Shown piece by piece: positions 45,332-54,400 of a DNA stretch of 61,174 nt. A program made the position numbers and the translations under genes. The stretch comes from a virus. The notes under the pieces are model-generated. The model saw nothing but the letters and a program-made list of their open reading frames with translations, was not told the origin of the DNA and made no database searches. Position 1 is the first letter of the stretch, and each line of letters opens with the position of its first letter. The stretch lies in the IMG/VR virus record IMGVR_UViG_3300042691_030195, positions 1 to 61,174 of that record, one strand, 5' to 3'.

Positions 45332-46525
45332 ATGAATGCAGTGTGGACGTGTAATGTTTGCGGCTACGTGTCTTACGATCGGGAGTTAAACTTTCCGACG
45401 ATTTGTCCTTCGTGCAAGCTTATCTATTCATCGAGCGATCAGGTATTTGATCCTTCACATCGCAATAATGACCCGTACAACAAGATTCATGCTGCTAGGC
45501 TAATGCAGAAAGAGCTTGTTGACAGAAGGTCGAAGTGGTCGGAAAGTCCAGTTGAGACGGGTCGTGCAGCGTGGCTAGCGCTTCATTCCCATGATGGTTG
45601 CGATCCTGGGTTTCTCAGGGAGTGGGAAAAGACAATCCCATCGTCGTCGTGCGGGTGCAAGGAGTCGTATAACGTCTACAAGGCTGAAGACCGTCCAGAC
45701 TTCTCCAGTCCTATGGCGTTCTTTTTGTGGGGTTGCAGAATACACAATCGAGTTAACGCTAAACTTGGGAAACCCAAGCTGCCACTGTGGTCTGCAATTG
45801 AGCAATGGAAGCCTGTTCAGCCTGGGGTAAGTGATCTCGTTGTGGTCACGTCTCTTTCTCCTCTACCAAAGCATTTAGAGGTTCAGGATGAAAGCCTAAG
45901 GTCGTGGAAGGCGATGGGGTTCACTGTAATTTCCGGTAACACAGCAGAAGAAATACCATCTCTTCGAGATTTGTACGACGTCGACTTCTTCGAGGTGAAG
46001 CCTTCGTCAAGTTTCGATCGTCCGTGCCCTAGAGTTTACGATCTGATGCAGCTTGGTGGCGATCGACCAATGCTTATGATCAATTCTGACATAGCCATCT
46101 ACGGCGATCAGCGAGTGTTCACTAGTGCGATTGAAAACAGGGAGAGCATAGTAGGTGTAAGACATAATTGGACTGAGTTGATCGGTAATGCAAAGGTCGA
46201 AAACTGGGGGCTTGATGCGTTTCTGATTTATCCAGAGCAAGTCGAGACGTTCCCGGATCTCGATTTTGCGATCGGACAGACAATGTGGGATTACTGGATT
46301 CCTTATCACCTAGAAATGATCAATGCCAAGATAAAGTGGGTGGGTGAGCCTATTTTCTTTCATAGGCTTCACCCTGTTCACTGGGAGGCAACATCCGTGT
46401 CAGTTGGCCAGAATATGATTGCATCGCATTACAACGATAGTGTTGACTGGGAGAGGTGGAGGAGATCGCGACCTTTTTCGGACTCCATGATGCATCTTTT
46501 GAATGTTGTTTCTCCAGGAAAGTAG
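45332..46525 (+). CDS. Glycosyltransferase-like protein with zinc ribbon
   Basis: 397 residues starting MNAVWTCNVCGYVSYDRELN. The first 30 residues hold a rubredoxin-like zinc ribbon (CNVCGYV...CPSCKLI). The C-terminal half looks like a GT-A-type fold: VVTSLSPLPKHLEVQDESLR, GGDRPMLMINSDIAIYGDQR with a possible DxD-type site, then FFHRLHPVHWEATS. It may glycosylate host or virion surface proteins. Placement with a methyltransferase downstream fits modification of a glycan or protein. Enzyme class is not proven. Confidence 0.6.
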   Translation: MNAVWTCNVCGYVSYDRELNFPTICPSCKLIYSSSDQVFDPSHRNNDPYNKIHAARLMQKELVDRRSKWSESPVETGRAAWLALHSHDGCDPGFLREWEKTIPSSSCGCKESYNVYKAEDRPDFSSPMAFFLWGCRIHNRVNAKLGKPKLPLWSAIEQWKPVQPGVSDLVVVTSLSPLPKHLEVQDESLRSWKAMGFTVISGNTAEEIPSLRDLYDVDFFEVKPSSSFDRPCPRVYDLMQLGGDRPMLMINSDIAIYGDQRVFTSAIENRESIVGVRHNWTELIGNAKVENWGLDAFLIYPEQVETFPDLDFAIGQTMWDYWIPYHLEMINAKIKWVGEPIFFHRLHPVHWEATSVSVGQNMIASHYNDSVDWERWRRSRPFSDSMMHLLNVVSPGK

Positions 46526-46537
46526 GCGTTTTAAGCA

Positions 46538-47359
46538 ATGGCAAGATCAGTCGAGCAAATCGCTGCAATCAAAAAACGCATAGATGATTTCGGTTGGTGG
46601 TACCACAAGATCGATCTTGGTGATGGCATTGTTACTCCCGGTCGTGATTGGGATCCGTTATGGGATAATGCAAGGTCAGTATTGGACAAAATTGACTTCG
46701 CAGGCAAGATCGTTTGCGATATCGGTGCTTGGGATGGGATGTGGTCGTTCGAGGCCGAGTCAAGGGGTGCCAGGACTGTTGTCTCTACTGATGTGACCTA
46801 CAGGTTTTATGAGCGACTGCTTTGGTTGAGAGAGCAAAAGCAGTCGAAGATAATCCCGTTTTTCAATGTTGGTCCGTACGATCTTTTCGATCGACTGGAT
46901 ATCTTCCTCCAGGAATCCTACGGAGACGAAAAGCCGTTTGACAGGCTGTTCGACATAGTTATTCACTTTGGTGTGCTGTACCACCTTCAAGATCCAATGA
47001 GATCTCTGGCGCAAGCTAGGTCGATTGTAAAAACAGGAGGGTTGGTGGTGATCGAAACACCAATACTTCCTGGTGAAACAGAATCGGTGATGAAATACAA
47101 TGGAAATCATCGGCAAAGGCTATATCCGGATTTGACTACGTGGTGGGTTCCTTCACTGCCTTGCCTCAAGGAGATGTGCGAAGCAGCGATGCTTGAGCTT
47201 ACAGATCAGTATTCAATTATGGATGCAAAGTTGCCAAGGTACTGCGTAGTCGCCAAGGCTGTTGACGGAAGCGACATGGATAGGGAGTTTCTTAGGGAAG
47301 TCCTAAGAAACGAACACAATCCATCTTTGCAGGTTCCATCGAAGGCTCATTTTGTTTAG
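46538..47359 (+). CDS. Class I SAM-dependent methyltransferase
   Basis: 273 residues. The SAM motif I is AGKIVCDIGAWDGMWSFEAE (D-x-G-x-x-x-G), followed by VVSTDVTYR and a motif HFGVLYHLQDPMRSL typical of small-molecule or sugar methyltransferases (the tRNA wobble-uridine methyltransferase CmoB has a similar form). The substrate is unknown. It begins 12 bases after the glycosyltransferase stop, so the pair may work together. Confidence 0.75.
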   Translation: MARSVEQIAAIKKRIDDFGWWYHKIDLGDGIVTPGRDWDPLWDNARSVLDKIDFAGKIVCDIGAWDGMWSFEAESRGARTVVSTDVTYRFYERLLWLREQKQSKIIPFFNVGPYDLFDRLDIFLQESYGDEKPFDRLFDIVIHFGVLYHLQDPMRSLAQARSIVKTGGLVVIETPILPGETESVMKYNGNHRQRLYPDLTTWWVPSLPCLKEMCEAAMLELTDQYSIMDAKLPRYCVVAKAVDGSDMDREFLREVLRNEHNPSLQVPSKAHFV

Positions 47360-47387
47360 ATAACCTTCACTTTAACGGAGTTTAGCA

Positions 47388-48269
47388 ATGGGATGGAGTC
47401 TTCGGAAGCTAAGTAAAAACGTCATCGAGATGCGTATTGATTTGGTTCGGAATTTCGACTGGGAGCAATGGGTTTTGCTCCGATCAGATGTGCATCATGA
47501 CAATCCAAAATGCAATCAGGCTCTCGAGAAAAAGCATCTCGATGAGGCTTTAGAGTATGACGCACCGATCATTGACAACGGCGACTTATTCTGCGCGATG
47601 CAGGGCAAGTGGGACAAAAGAGCAGACAAGAACTCGCTCAGAGATGAGCATCAAGGCAATAACTACTTTGACTTACTTGTTGACACAGCCGCGGAGTTCT
47701 ACAAACCATACGTCTCTCAATGGGCTGTTTTGGGTCGAGGGAATCACGAAACCGCCATAACCTCCAGGCATGAGACGGACCTGACCGATCGCTTGGCGGC
47801 AAAACTCAGGTCGTTTGGGTCGAATGTGGAATCCAGCGGATATGGTGGCTGGGTGATATTTCGATTTATAGATCACAATCAGGCTGGTGGATCAGCAGCG
47901 CAAAAAGACCAAAAGATGCTTTATCACTACCATGGCACGGGTGGTGGCGGTTTCGTGACCAGGGGCGTGATCCAAACTAACCGGATCGCCGTATTTACTC
48001 CAGACGCGGATATTGTCCTTACTGGTCACACCCACGACGAGTGGTGCGTGACAATTCCTCGCCAGAGGTGCTCAGCGAGGGGTGTTTTGTACCACGATGA
48101 GCAGCTGCACGTCCGGGCTCCAGGCTACAAGGACGCCTGGGGTGAAGGAGCATCAGGGTGGGAAGTCGAGAAGATGCTTGGACCTAAAGCCCTAGGTAGC
48201 GCTTGGTTGCGATTTACGTGGAATCACAAGCACGACCGAGTATTGGTTGATTCCATGAGGTGCAAATAA
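47388..48269 (+). CDS. Metallophosphoesterase (calcineurin-like)
   Basis: 293 residues with the full metal-site series: DVHHDNPKCNQ (D-x-H), DNGDLF (G-D), GRGNHETA (GNHE) and TGHTHDEW (GHxH). Such enzymes hydrolyse phosphomonoesters or diesters, including nucleotides and nucleic acids, with two metals. A histidine-rich insert (LYHYHGTGGGG) lies before the last motif. Downstream of a glycosyltransferase and methyltransferase it might process nucleotides or act on DNA ends. Its stop overlaps the next gene (TAATG). Confidence 0.8.
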   Translation: MGWSLRKLSKNVIEMRIDLVRNFDWEQWVLLRSDVHHDNPKCNQALEKKHLDEALEYDAPIIDNGDLFCAMQGKWDKRADKNSLRDEHQGNNYFDLLVDTAAEFYKPYVSQWAVLGRGNHETAITSRHETDLTDRLAAKLRSFGSNVESSGYGGWVIFRFIDHNQAGGSAAQKDQKMLYHYHGTGGGGFVTRGVIQTNRIAVFTPDADIVLTGHTHDEWCVTIPRQRCSARGVLYHDEQLHVRAPGYKDAWGEGASGWEVEKMLGPKALGSAWLRFTWNHKHDRVLVDSMRCK

Positions 48270-48523
48270 TGCGTTGCAGACTTCGAGGCAAATACTGGAC
48301 CATCGTCAGAGTTAGATTAGACCGGAAACTGGACGGATTGTGCAACGCGGATAATCGCACCATAACCGTCCGTCCGTCTTTGACGGGTGAGCGAGAATTG
48401 GAGGTTTTTGTCCATGAAATGCTGCACGCATGTCATTGGGATTTGAGCGAGGAGACCATAACCGAGACCGCTCAGGATCTCGCTAGGGTCTTATTTCGGC
48501 TTGGATATCGCAAGGAAGACTAA
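48269..48523 (+). CDS. HExxH metal-binding phage protein
   Basis: 84 residues starting MRCRLRGKYWTIVRVRLDRK, with the ATG overlapping the upstream stop. The motif VHEMLHACHWDLSEETITE (HExxH plus a downstream glutamate pair) is the minimal zinc site that I recall from many phage SprT-like proteins. It could be a small protease or a metal-binding structural protein. An earlier in-frame start at 48260 lies inside the upstream gene. Confidence 0.7.
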   Translation: MRCRLRGKYWTIVRVRLDRKLDGLCNADNRTITVRPSLTGERELEVFVHEMLHACHWDLSEETITETAQDLARVLFRLGYRKED

Positions 48524-48653
48524 AACTAGCCTATTCGATCGCCCATAACTGTCGATTTTGGTGTCAAATAAACTAAAATCACGTTTTCACAGACAAAAAA
48601 TAGCAATAATTATTAAGCTAGATACAGCAATTTAGATAAAGGGATTAGGTCAC
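48524..48653. other. AT-rich intergenic stretch
   Basis: 130 bases, AT-rich, with no strong promoter pair found by eye. It probably carries the control region of the gene at 48654, whose start is preceded by TTAGG. Confidence 0.4.
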
Positions 48654-51353
48654 ATGGGAATCGTACTACGACACGACGCAGCTGGCATTCCTCTCGGGAG
48701 GGACAAAGACGGTCAAAAGTATGGGCAAATGCTGGTGGCGCAGCAGCGTAAGTACGATCTCGAGCAGATGCAGTCGGATCGCGATAATCAGTACAGGATG
48801 GGTCAGATAGGAGCAATGCGTAACTACAACGCAGCGCCGTCGATCGGTGAAGACGACGCAATGATTGAGCAGGAAATTCGCAGCGGAATGTATGATCCAG
48901 ATGTTGTCAAATCGTTACGGGATGATCAGCGTGCGATGAGGCTGATAATGCGAGACAAGGACATCGATGGCACTCAGCGAGCTCAAGCCTTGGATAACTT
49001 GCGGTCTCGCATGCGAATGCAGAGATCGACTGGTAAAGTTCAGCCTATGATGCAGCAGATGCCTCCTGCGGCAGTGCAAGGGAAGCCGCCCATGACAGAG
49101 GCAGACTATTTTAGCGATCCGAAGAACTACGGCGATGCGTATGCAGCCGCGCAGGCTAGATTGCAAGAAGGAGGATCCCCTGTTACTCCAGACAACATTC
49201 ACGCTCAAATGCACAACGATTATTTGGCAAAGCAGAAGTTCCTGGAGGGATTGAAGCAGCCGCAAGAGCAGGCGTCACCACAGCAATCCGTTCCGCCTGC
49301 CGGCGGTTCGCAATCACAAGTTGGTTATCGTATTCAAGGACAGGGACCGGTGGATCCAAAAGGCGTAAATATGGTACTGTCATCTTATCCTCCGCAGTAC
49401 GTTCTTAACGACGGTACACAAGTTGATTCCGTGTGGAAAAACGGGCGGTGGGCTCCTGATGTAGACCAGACCGGACCTCGATCTCAATTACTAAGTGGTA
49501 ATCAGCAGCCGGCAAGCCCTGCCATGCAAGGTCAGGCGACTGCCTCGGTTCCTGGCGGTTCGCAGTGGATGTCTTTTGGTGGAGAAAGGGTTTTTGGCGT
49601 TGACCCAGTTCTTGCAACCCCGTTGCCTGCTTCTTCAGCTCAATCTCCAGAGTTGGCGAATGCTCCATCTGGCGTAAGGCCAGCTCCTAATGGATCGATT
49701 TATGGCGACCAAGGGCAATACCTTGGCAATACTGACTTGTATAACCAAGCTGGCGCAAACTATATTCGTCAGCAAGCGTCTCCTCAGGTCGCCCAGTCAC
49801 AGCCATCACCAAGGAAGTGGACCAGCGCGGATGGTAAGTACAGCACCGATGGTGAGTTTTTAGGAGTTTCAAATCCGACTGATGGTGGCGAGCCAATGGT
49901 CAAAATTAAAAAGACCGACGGGAATGTTGTGGATGTTCCGTGGAGTAAACTTAGCGATCAAGACAGGATGTTTGCGTCCGCTGGTGGAAACCGCGACACC
50001 GTGTACGACCTTCAAAACCGCGGTAGGACTCCAGGAACGAATTTCATGGATCCGGAGAATCCAGTCTACAAGGAAATGCGATCTCCTCAGTCGCAACAGC
50101 AGCCTAACCAGGGTCAGTTCATGGGGAGGTATGGTTTAGGTGGTGTTGATTACGGAATCAACCAAAGCACTGGAAATCGCGTTACTGCATCTATTCGCCC
50201 TGGTGCTACGGCTGTTGAGTACGATGAGCCTGTTGGTCCTCCGGGGACAGCGATGGGAGGTCGCAGAGGTAGTGTGAGCTATACTGGTCGGAAGAAGACC
50301 GTCGCTTCCCAGAAGTCTCCAGGGGAAGCTACTCTGGAAGAGCAAGCGAGGTACAACGCATTGCCTGCATCTCCTCCGTCGTCGGCGTCCGGGACTGCGG
50401 CTGCATCGCCTCCTGCTGCTACAGTGACTCAGCCTTCACCGCCTCGCATAAGAAGGGACGACCCAAGGGTCAAGGAGGCATTAGCTATTGCAGGGAACCC
50501 AGACTCGGTAACAGCCGATCAGAGGAAGAGAGCGGCTTTTATTCTCGATGATGCTGGATACACGACAGAGGAAATAAAGGCCGAGATTGATTCGCAAGGA
50601 ACGTCAAAACCGCGTCAAGAATCAGGCACTAAGGCACCTTTGGGACAGCCTGATTACGGCACTCTTCTGGATGCCCACGAGACCGTGCGTGTGGCAGCGA
50701 GGGGGGTAGGAAAGGACAGAAGGACGATCAAGCAGGTAGATGATGCCAAAGCGGTACTAAAGGCATCCGGATGGACGGACAAGGATATTCAATACTTGTA
50801 CATGGGATTGGGCGATAAGAATCTGGATCCGCCAGTACGACCGCAGGGTGCTTGGCAAAATAGAATTTTTAAGCCAGTGGTTCCACAGGGAGAAGCAAGC
50901 CCTGCGACTTCTGCCGAAAACTCTGTAGCTCAGCCTCCATCCAGCAAGATGAGAACATGGACAAGCGTGGAAGGAAAGACATTTGATGGTGTGCTTGTCG
51001 AAGGCTCTTTGTCATCCTCGGCTAGTGATCCTGAAGATCAGCAAATGATTAAAGTACAGCGAAAGGATGGAGAGATTTTCAACATTCCTGTCAGTCGCCT
51101 TAGTGACGAAGACAAGGCGTATCTAGACGCTTTGTATAAGCTCGGCAATGCTGATAAATGGCTAAATCGGAAGGGTATCGGTGTTAGTACTGGCGAGGCT
51201 TACAAGTACGAAAAACCGTCTTCATCTAAAGACAGTGAGTCAGCTAAGTCTATGACTAAGCAAAAATACAAAACAAGGGTAAGCGAACAGCCAAAGGAGA
51301 TGCAAATAAAACCTAATTCTTCGTCTATGGGAAGAGTGAAACGAACAAGCTAG
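48654..51353 (+). CDS. Disordered virion protein with two SHD1-like domains
   Basis: 899 residues. The sequence is rich in Gln/Ser/Pro/Gly with two compact segments: KWTSADGKYSTDGEF...DVPWSKLSDQD (about residues 388-445) and TWTSVEGKTFDGV...IPVSRLSDEDKAYL (about 762-825). The pattern (W-T-x-x-x-G then a strand and L-S-x-x-D) matches SHD1-like domains, common in planctomycete proteins and rare in phages. Two helical blocks (VKEALAIAGNPDSVTADQRK and TVRVAARGVGKDRRTIKQV) may be UBA-like. Probably a structural or injected protein that contacts host factors. Sits before the giant gene. Confidence 0.65.
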   Translation: MGIVLRHDAAGIPLGRDKDGQKYGQMLVAQQRKYDLEQMQSDRDNQYRMGQIGAMRNYNAAPSIGEDDAMIEQEIRSGMYDPDVVKSLRDDQRAMRLIMRDKDIDGTQRAQALDNLRSRMRMQRSTGKVQPMMQQMPPAAVQGKPPMTEADYFSDPKNYGDAYAAAQARLQEGGSPVTPDNIHAQMHNDYLAKQKFLEGLKQPQEQASPQQSVPPAGGSQSQVGYRIQGQGPVDPKGVNMVLSSYPPQYVLNDGTQVDSVWKNGRWAPDVDQTGPRSQLLSGNQQPASPAMQGQATASVPGGSQWMSFGGERVFGVDPVLATPLPASSAQSPELANAPSGVRPAPNGSIYGDQGQYLGNTDLYNQAGANYIRQQASPQVAQSQPSPRKWTSADGKYSTDGEFLGVSNPTDGGEPMVKIKKTDGNVVDVPWSKLSDQDRMFASAGGNRDTVYDLQNRGRTPGTNFMDPENPVYKEMRSPQSQQQPNQGQFMGRYGLGGVDYGINQSTGNRVTASIRPGATAVEYDEPVGPPGTAMGGRRGSVSYTGRKKTVASQKSPGEATLEEQARYNALPASPPSSASGTAAASPPAATVTQPSPPRIRRDDPRVKEALAIAGNPDSVTADQRKRAAFILDDAGYTTEEIKAEIDSQGTSKPRQESGTKAPLGQPDYGTLLDAHETVRVAARGVGKDRRTIKQVDDAKAVLKASGWTDKDIQYLYMGLGDKNLDPPVRPQGAWQNRIFKPVVPQGEASPATSAENSVAQPPSSKMRTWTSVEGKTFDGVLVEGSLSSSASDPEDQQMIKVQRKDGEIFNIPVSRLSDEDKAYLDALYKLGNADKWLNRKGIGVSTGEAYKYEKPSSSKDSESAKSMTKQKYKTRVSEQPKEMQIKPNSSSMGRVKRTS

Positions 51354-51404
51354 TATTTGGCATCCTAAGGCAATCAGCAGTCGCGATAATAAAAAGGTTT
51401 TTAA

Positions 51405-54400
51405 ATGAGTGATTTCCTAAAGATTTTCCGGGAAGTTCAGAAGCAGGGCAGAAGTGGAAGCCTTGAGCAGCCTATTTCATCGGACGGAAACGGCGGCGAG
51501 TCTCCTTTTGATTCTGTTTCTGCGGAGTACGAAGACCCAGAAGAAAAGGCCATCATCGAAAGCAGGATGAAGAACACTGGAAACAGTTTTCTTGACATGT
51601 ATTCGCTTATGGAAAAGCAAAAAGAAGTCCAGGGCTTGCGGATCAAAAAATCCAATGCAGAGGGTGAGAAAAATCTTGCGAACAGAAACGAGTTCATGCG
51701 AGGACTCTACCGAGGCGCTGACACGCTCCAGGCAACTTATCAGGGCGGCTTGGGGATGCTCAGCTCCTTGGCGGGAGATGAAGTTGGGGCTCGGGAAAGG
51801 TTTAGGGCGTATCAGGATGAGATGCGGCAAGCGTCAGAGAATCCTCGCACCGAAATGGATCTATTCTCGACTGATGCGAAGACTGGTGCGTTCGGTAGTC
51901 TTAGCAACTTTGGGACGTATGCAGCTGGAACTCTCGGTGAAGCGGTCCCGTCATTGGCTGAGTCGGTGTTGTCGGGTATTGCTGGTGCTGCTCTTGGTGC
52001 CGCTATCATTCCAGCTCCAGATCCGGGAGATGTTGTAACGGTTCCTGTCGGAGCAGTAGGGGGTCTCATTGGGAAAGGTGCCATCAAGAAAGCTATTGCT
52101 AGCACGGCGGCTCAGTACGCCAAGCAGGGTGTGGCTGCTGATGCGGCAGAGCAGCTCGCTAAACAGTATGTTGGCAGAGAAGTTGCCAAGCGTGTCGGGG
52201 CTGTAGCAGCAAATACTGCCGTGACTGGGCTGCATGAAGGCGGCGGCATGTACGCGGAAGGTCTCCAGCAGGGCTACGATTCCCCAGGCACTGCGGCGGC
52301 TCTTGGTGTAGCGTCTGGTCTTTCGGAGTCTTTGCTTGGCGCCGCGCCGGGAGTCTTGAAGGCGTTTGCTGGAAGATCTGGTGTTGATGAAATAGCTCGG
52401 CAGAAAGGCGTCCGAGCTGCCGCTGGTTATTTGTGGGACATCGTCAAAGAGTCTGGACAGGAAGGCGTCCAGGAAGGATTCCAGGAGTTTCTCGGGTCTG
52501 TTAATCAAGAAATTAACGATCCAAATTTCAACTTGTTCACCAAAGAAAACTTCATGCGGTGGGCAGAAGCTGCCGGTGCTGGAGCTGTCGTCGGTGGAGC
52601 AGTTCGTGGTGGGGTCGTTGGTACGCAATTAGCCACAGGTCGAGGCAGAAGCGAAGGGCAAAGAGATTTCGAACCACGAATCCCTTCTCCGCCACCTGAA
52701 TCGGACCAGAATGAGTTAATATTCAAAATTCAAGCGGAGCGAAAGCTGCTTGAGCGGTTGGTTGGTGAAGTTGCGTCAGACCCTGAAAAGACAATCTCTA
52801 GAACCGTCGCGAAGCAGTTTGGTTTAATTGCTGAAGGTGAAAAAACCAATCCATCTATTCGCATGCAAAGAGCACTCGGCAAGATCGAGATGCTGAAGCA
52901 AGAAGAGGATCGTCTCTCAGGAATACCTTCGCAGCAATCGCCCCCCCCTCCGGGTTCTGTTGAGGAGCAGGCCGTTGTTCCACCAGATGTTTCCAAGTCT
53001 GACAGGCAGTTTGCCGAGCAGATGGCTGGCGGGGTCAATGTTGATGAGTTTGGTGAGATTATTCCTCCATCGAGGGTTCCAGCTCCACCAGTCGCTGACC
53101 AAGGTGAGCAGCAAGCTGCAACGGGCAGTGTCGCACCTGACATAACGTCAGCAGCTCCTGAGACTACCAATCCGTTTGAAGAGACGTCTGTACTGGATCC
53201 AAATGCGCAGCAACCTCCAGTGTCGCAGCCAGAGGGCATGCCGCCGTCTACCGACCCGTTTGACGTTCCGTTGCGGCAGGCACCACAAGAAGCTCAGGTG
53301 CAGCAGCCGCAAGTGGAGACGGCGATGTCAGGCTACAACGTGCAGCCTACGGAGGCCGAGGTCGCAAACCCGTTTGAGGTGGTCGCAGCGACTCCGTTGC
53401 CCGCAAAGAAGATCTCGTATCGCAAGCAGCAAGCACCACCGCCGCAGTCAAGCGATCCGTTCCCTGTACAGAATCCAATTGAGCCCACGCCTGTTGACGC
53501 GGTGTCAGTGCCAACGCCTTCTTCCCAACCTGAAGTTAGCGAGAAGCTAAAAGAAGCTATAAGAACATGGAAGGGCAGTCCCTCAAATCTAAAGCGATAC
53601 CTGAAAGTTTTCTTGGAAGGCGGGAATGTCGAAGGCGGCAACGTCAAAGAGGGCGTTGAACTCGCTAGGGCGTTTGTGGATGGCGTTGCCGAACGATCCA
53701 AAGCTGCGCCGACCTTGTACAGAGGCGATAATAAAGACCCCAGTAAAAACGACAGTCCGTACCTGGGCTGGACATCTAATAAAAAGCAAGCAGAGAAATG
53801 GGCCAAGGAGTACGGCGGGACGGTTTACACCAAGGAAGGTGCCGTTGGTTTAGAGGTAAAATCTCTTGGTCTTTTTGATGCTGATGAATCGGAGTGGATT
53901 GTTCCGAATAGAAGTCAAAAGATTTCCGAGTCTCCTGATGCGGTGTCGGGAGATCGTCAACGTGAGGAGGTGCAAGATGCTCGAGGAACCAAGAAGGGAG
54001 GTGGTCCTAATGTGCAAGTGCAAACCGAAGGGGGGCAAAGGCCGTCCGAAGGGCAAATAAGTCCTATGGAGGAGCAGGCGGCGGACGAAGCGCCGTCGCC
54101 TGTTTCTTCTCTACAGGTAAGAGACAGCTTTACCGACTCGCAAGGTCAGCGATGGCTGGTTCATTCTTCTCGAAATGGAGTTGTCCTTGCGCATCCGGTT
54201 GTTGACGGCAAGGCACAGGTAAACAAGGACAGCGGTGTTCCGTTTGCTATTAGCGAGCAGGGGAGGATTCGCAACCCAGAGTACAGGACGGACATACAGA
54301 GCGTTGAGAAATGGACAGAGGAAGCTGACAGCAAGCCCGTTGCACAACAATCTGTCACACCGACTGTTTCCCGCGAGCAAGTAGAAAACCATTTTGTCAA

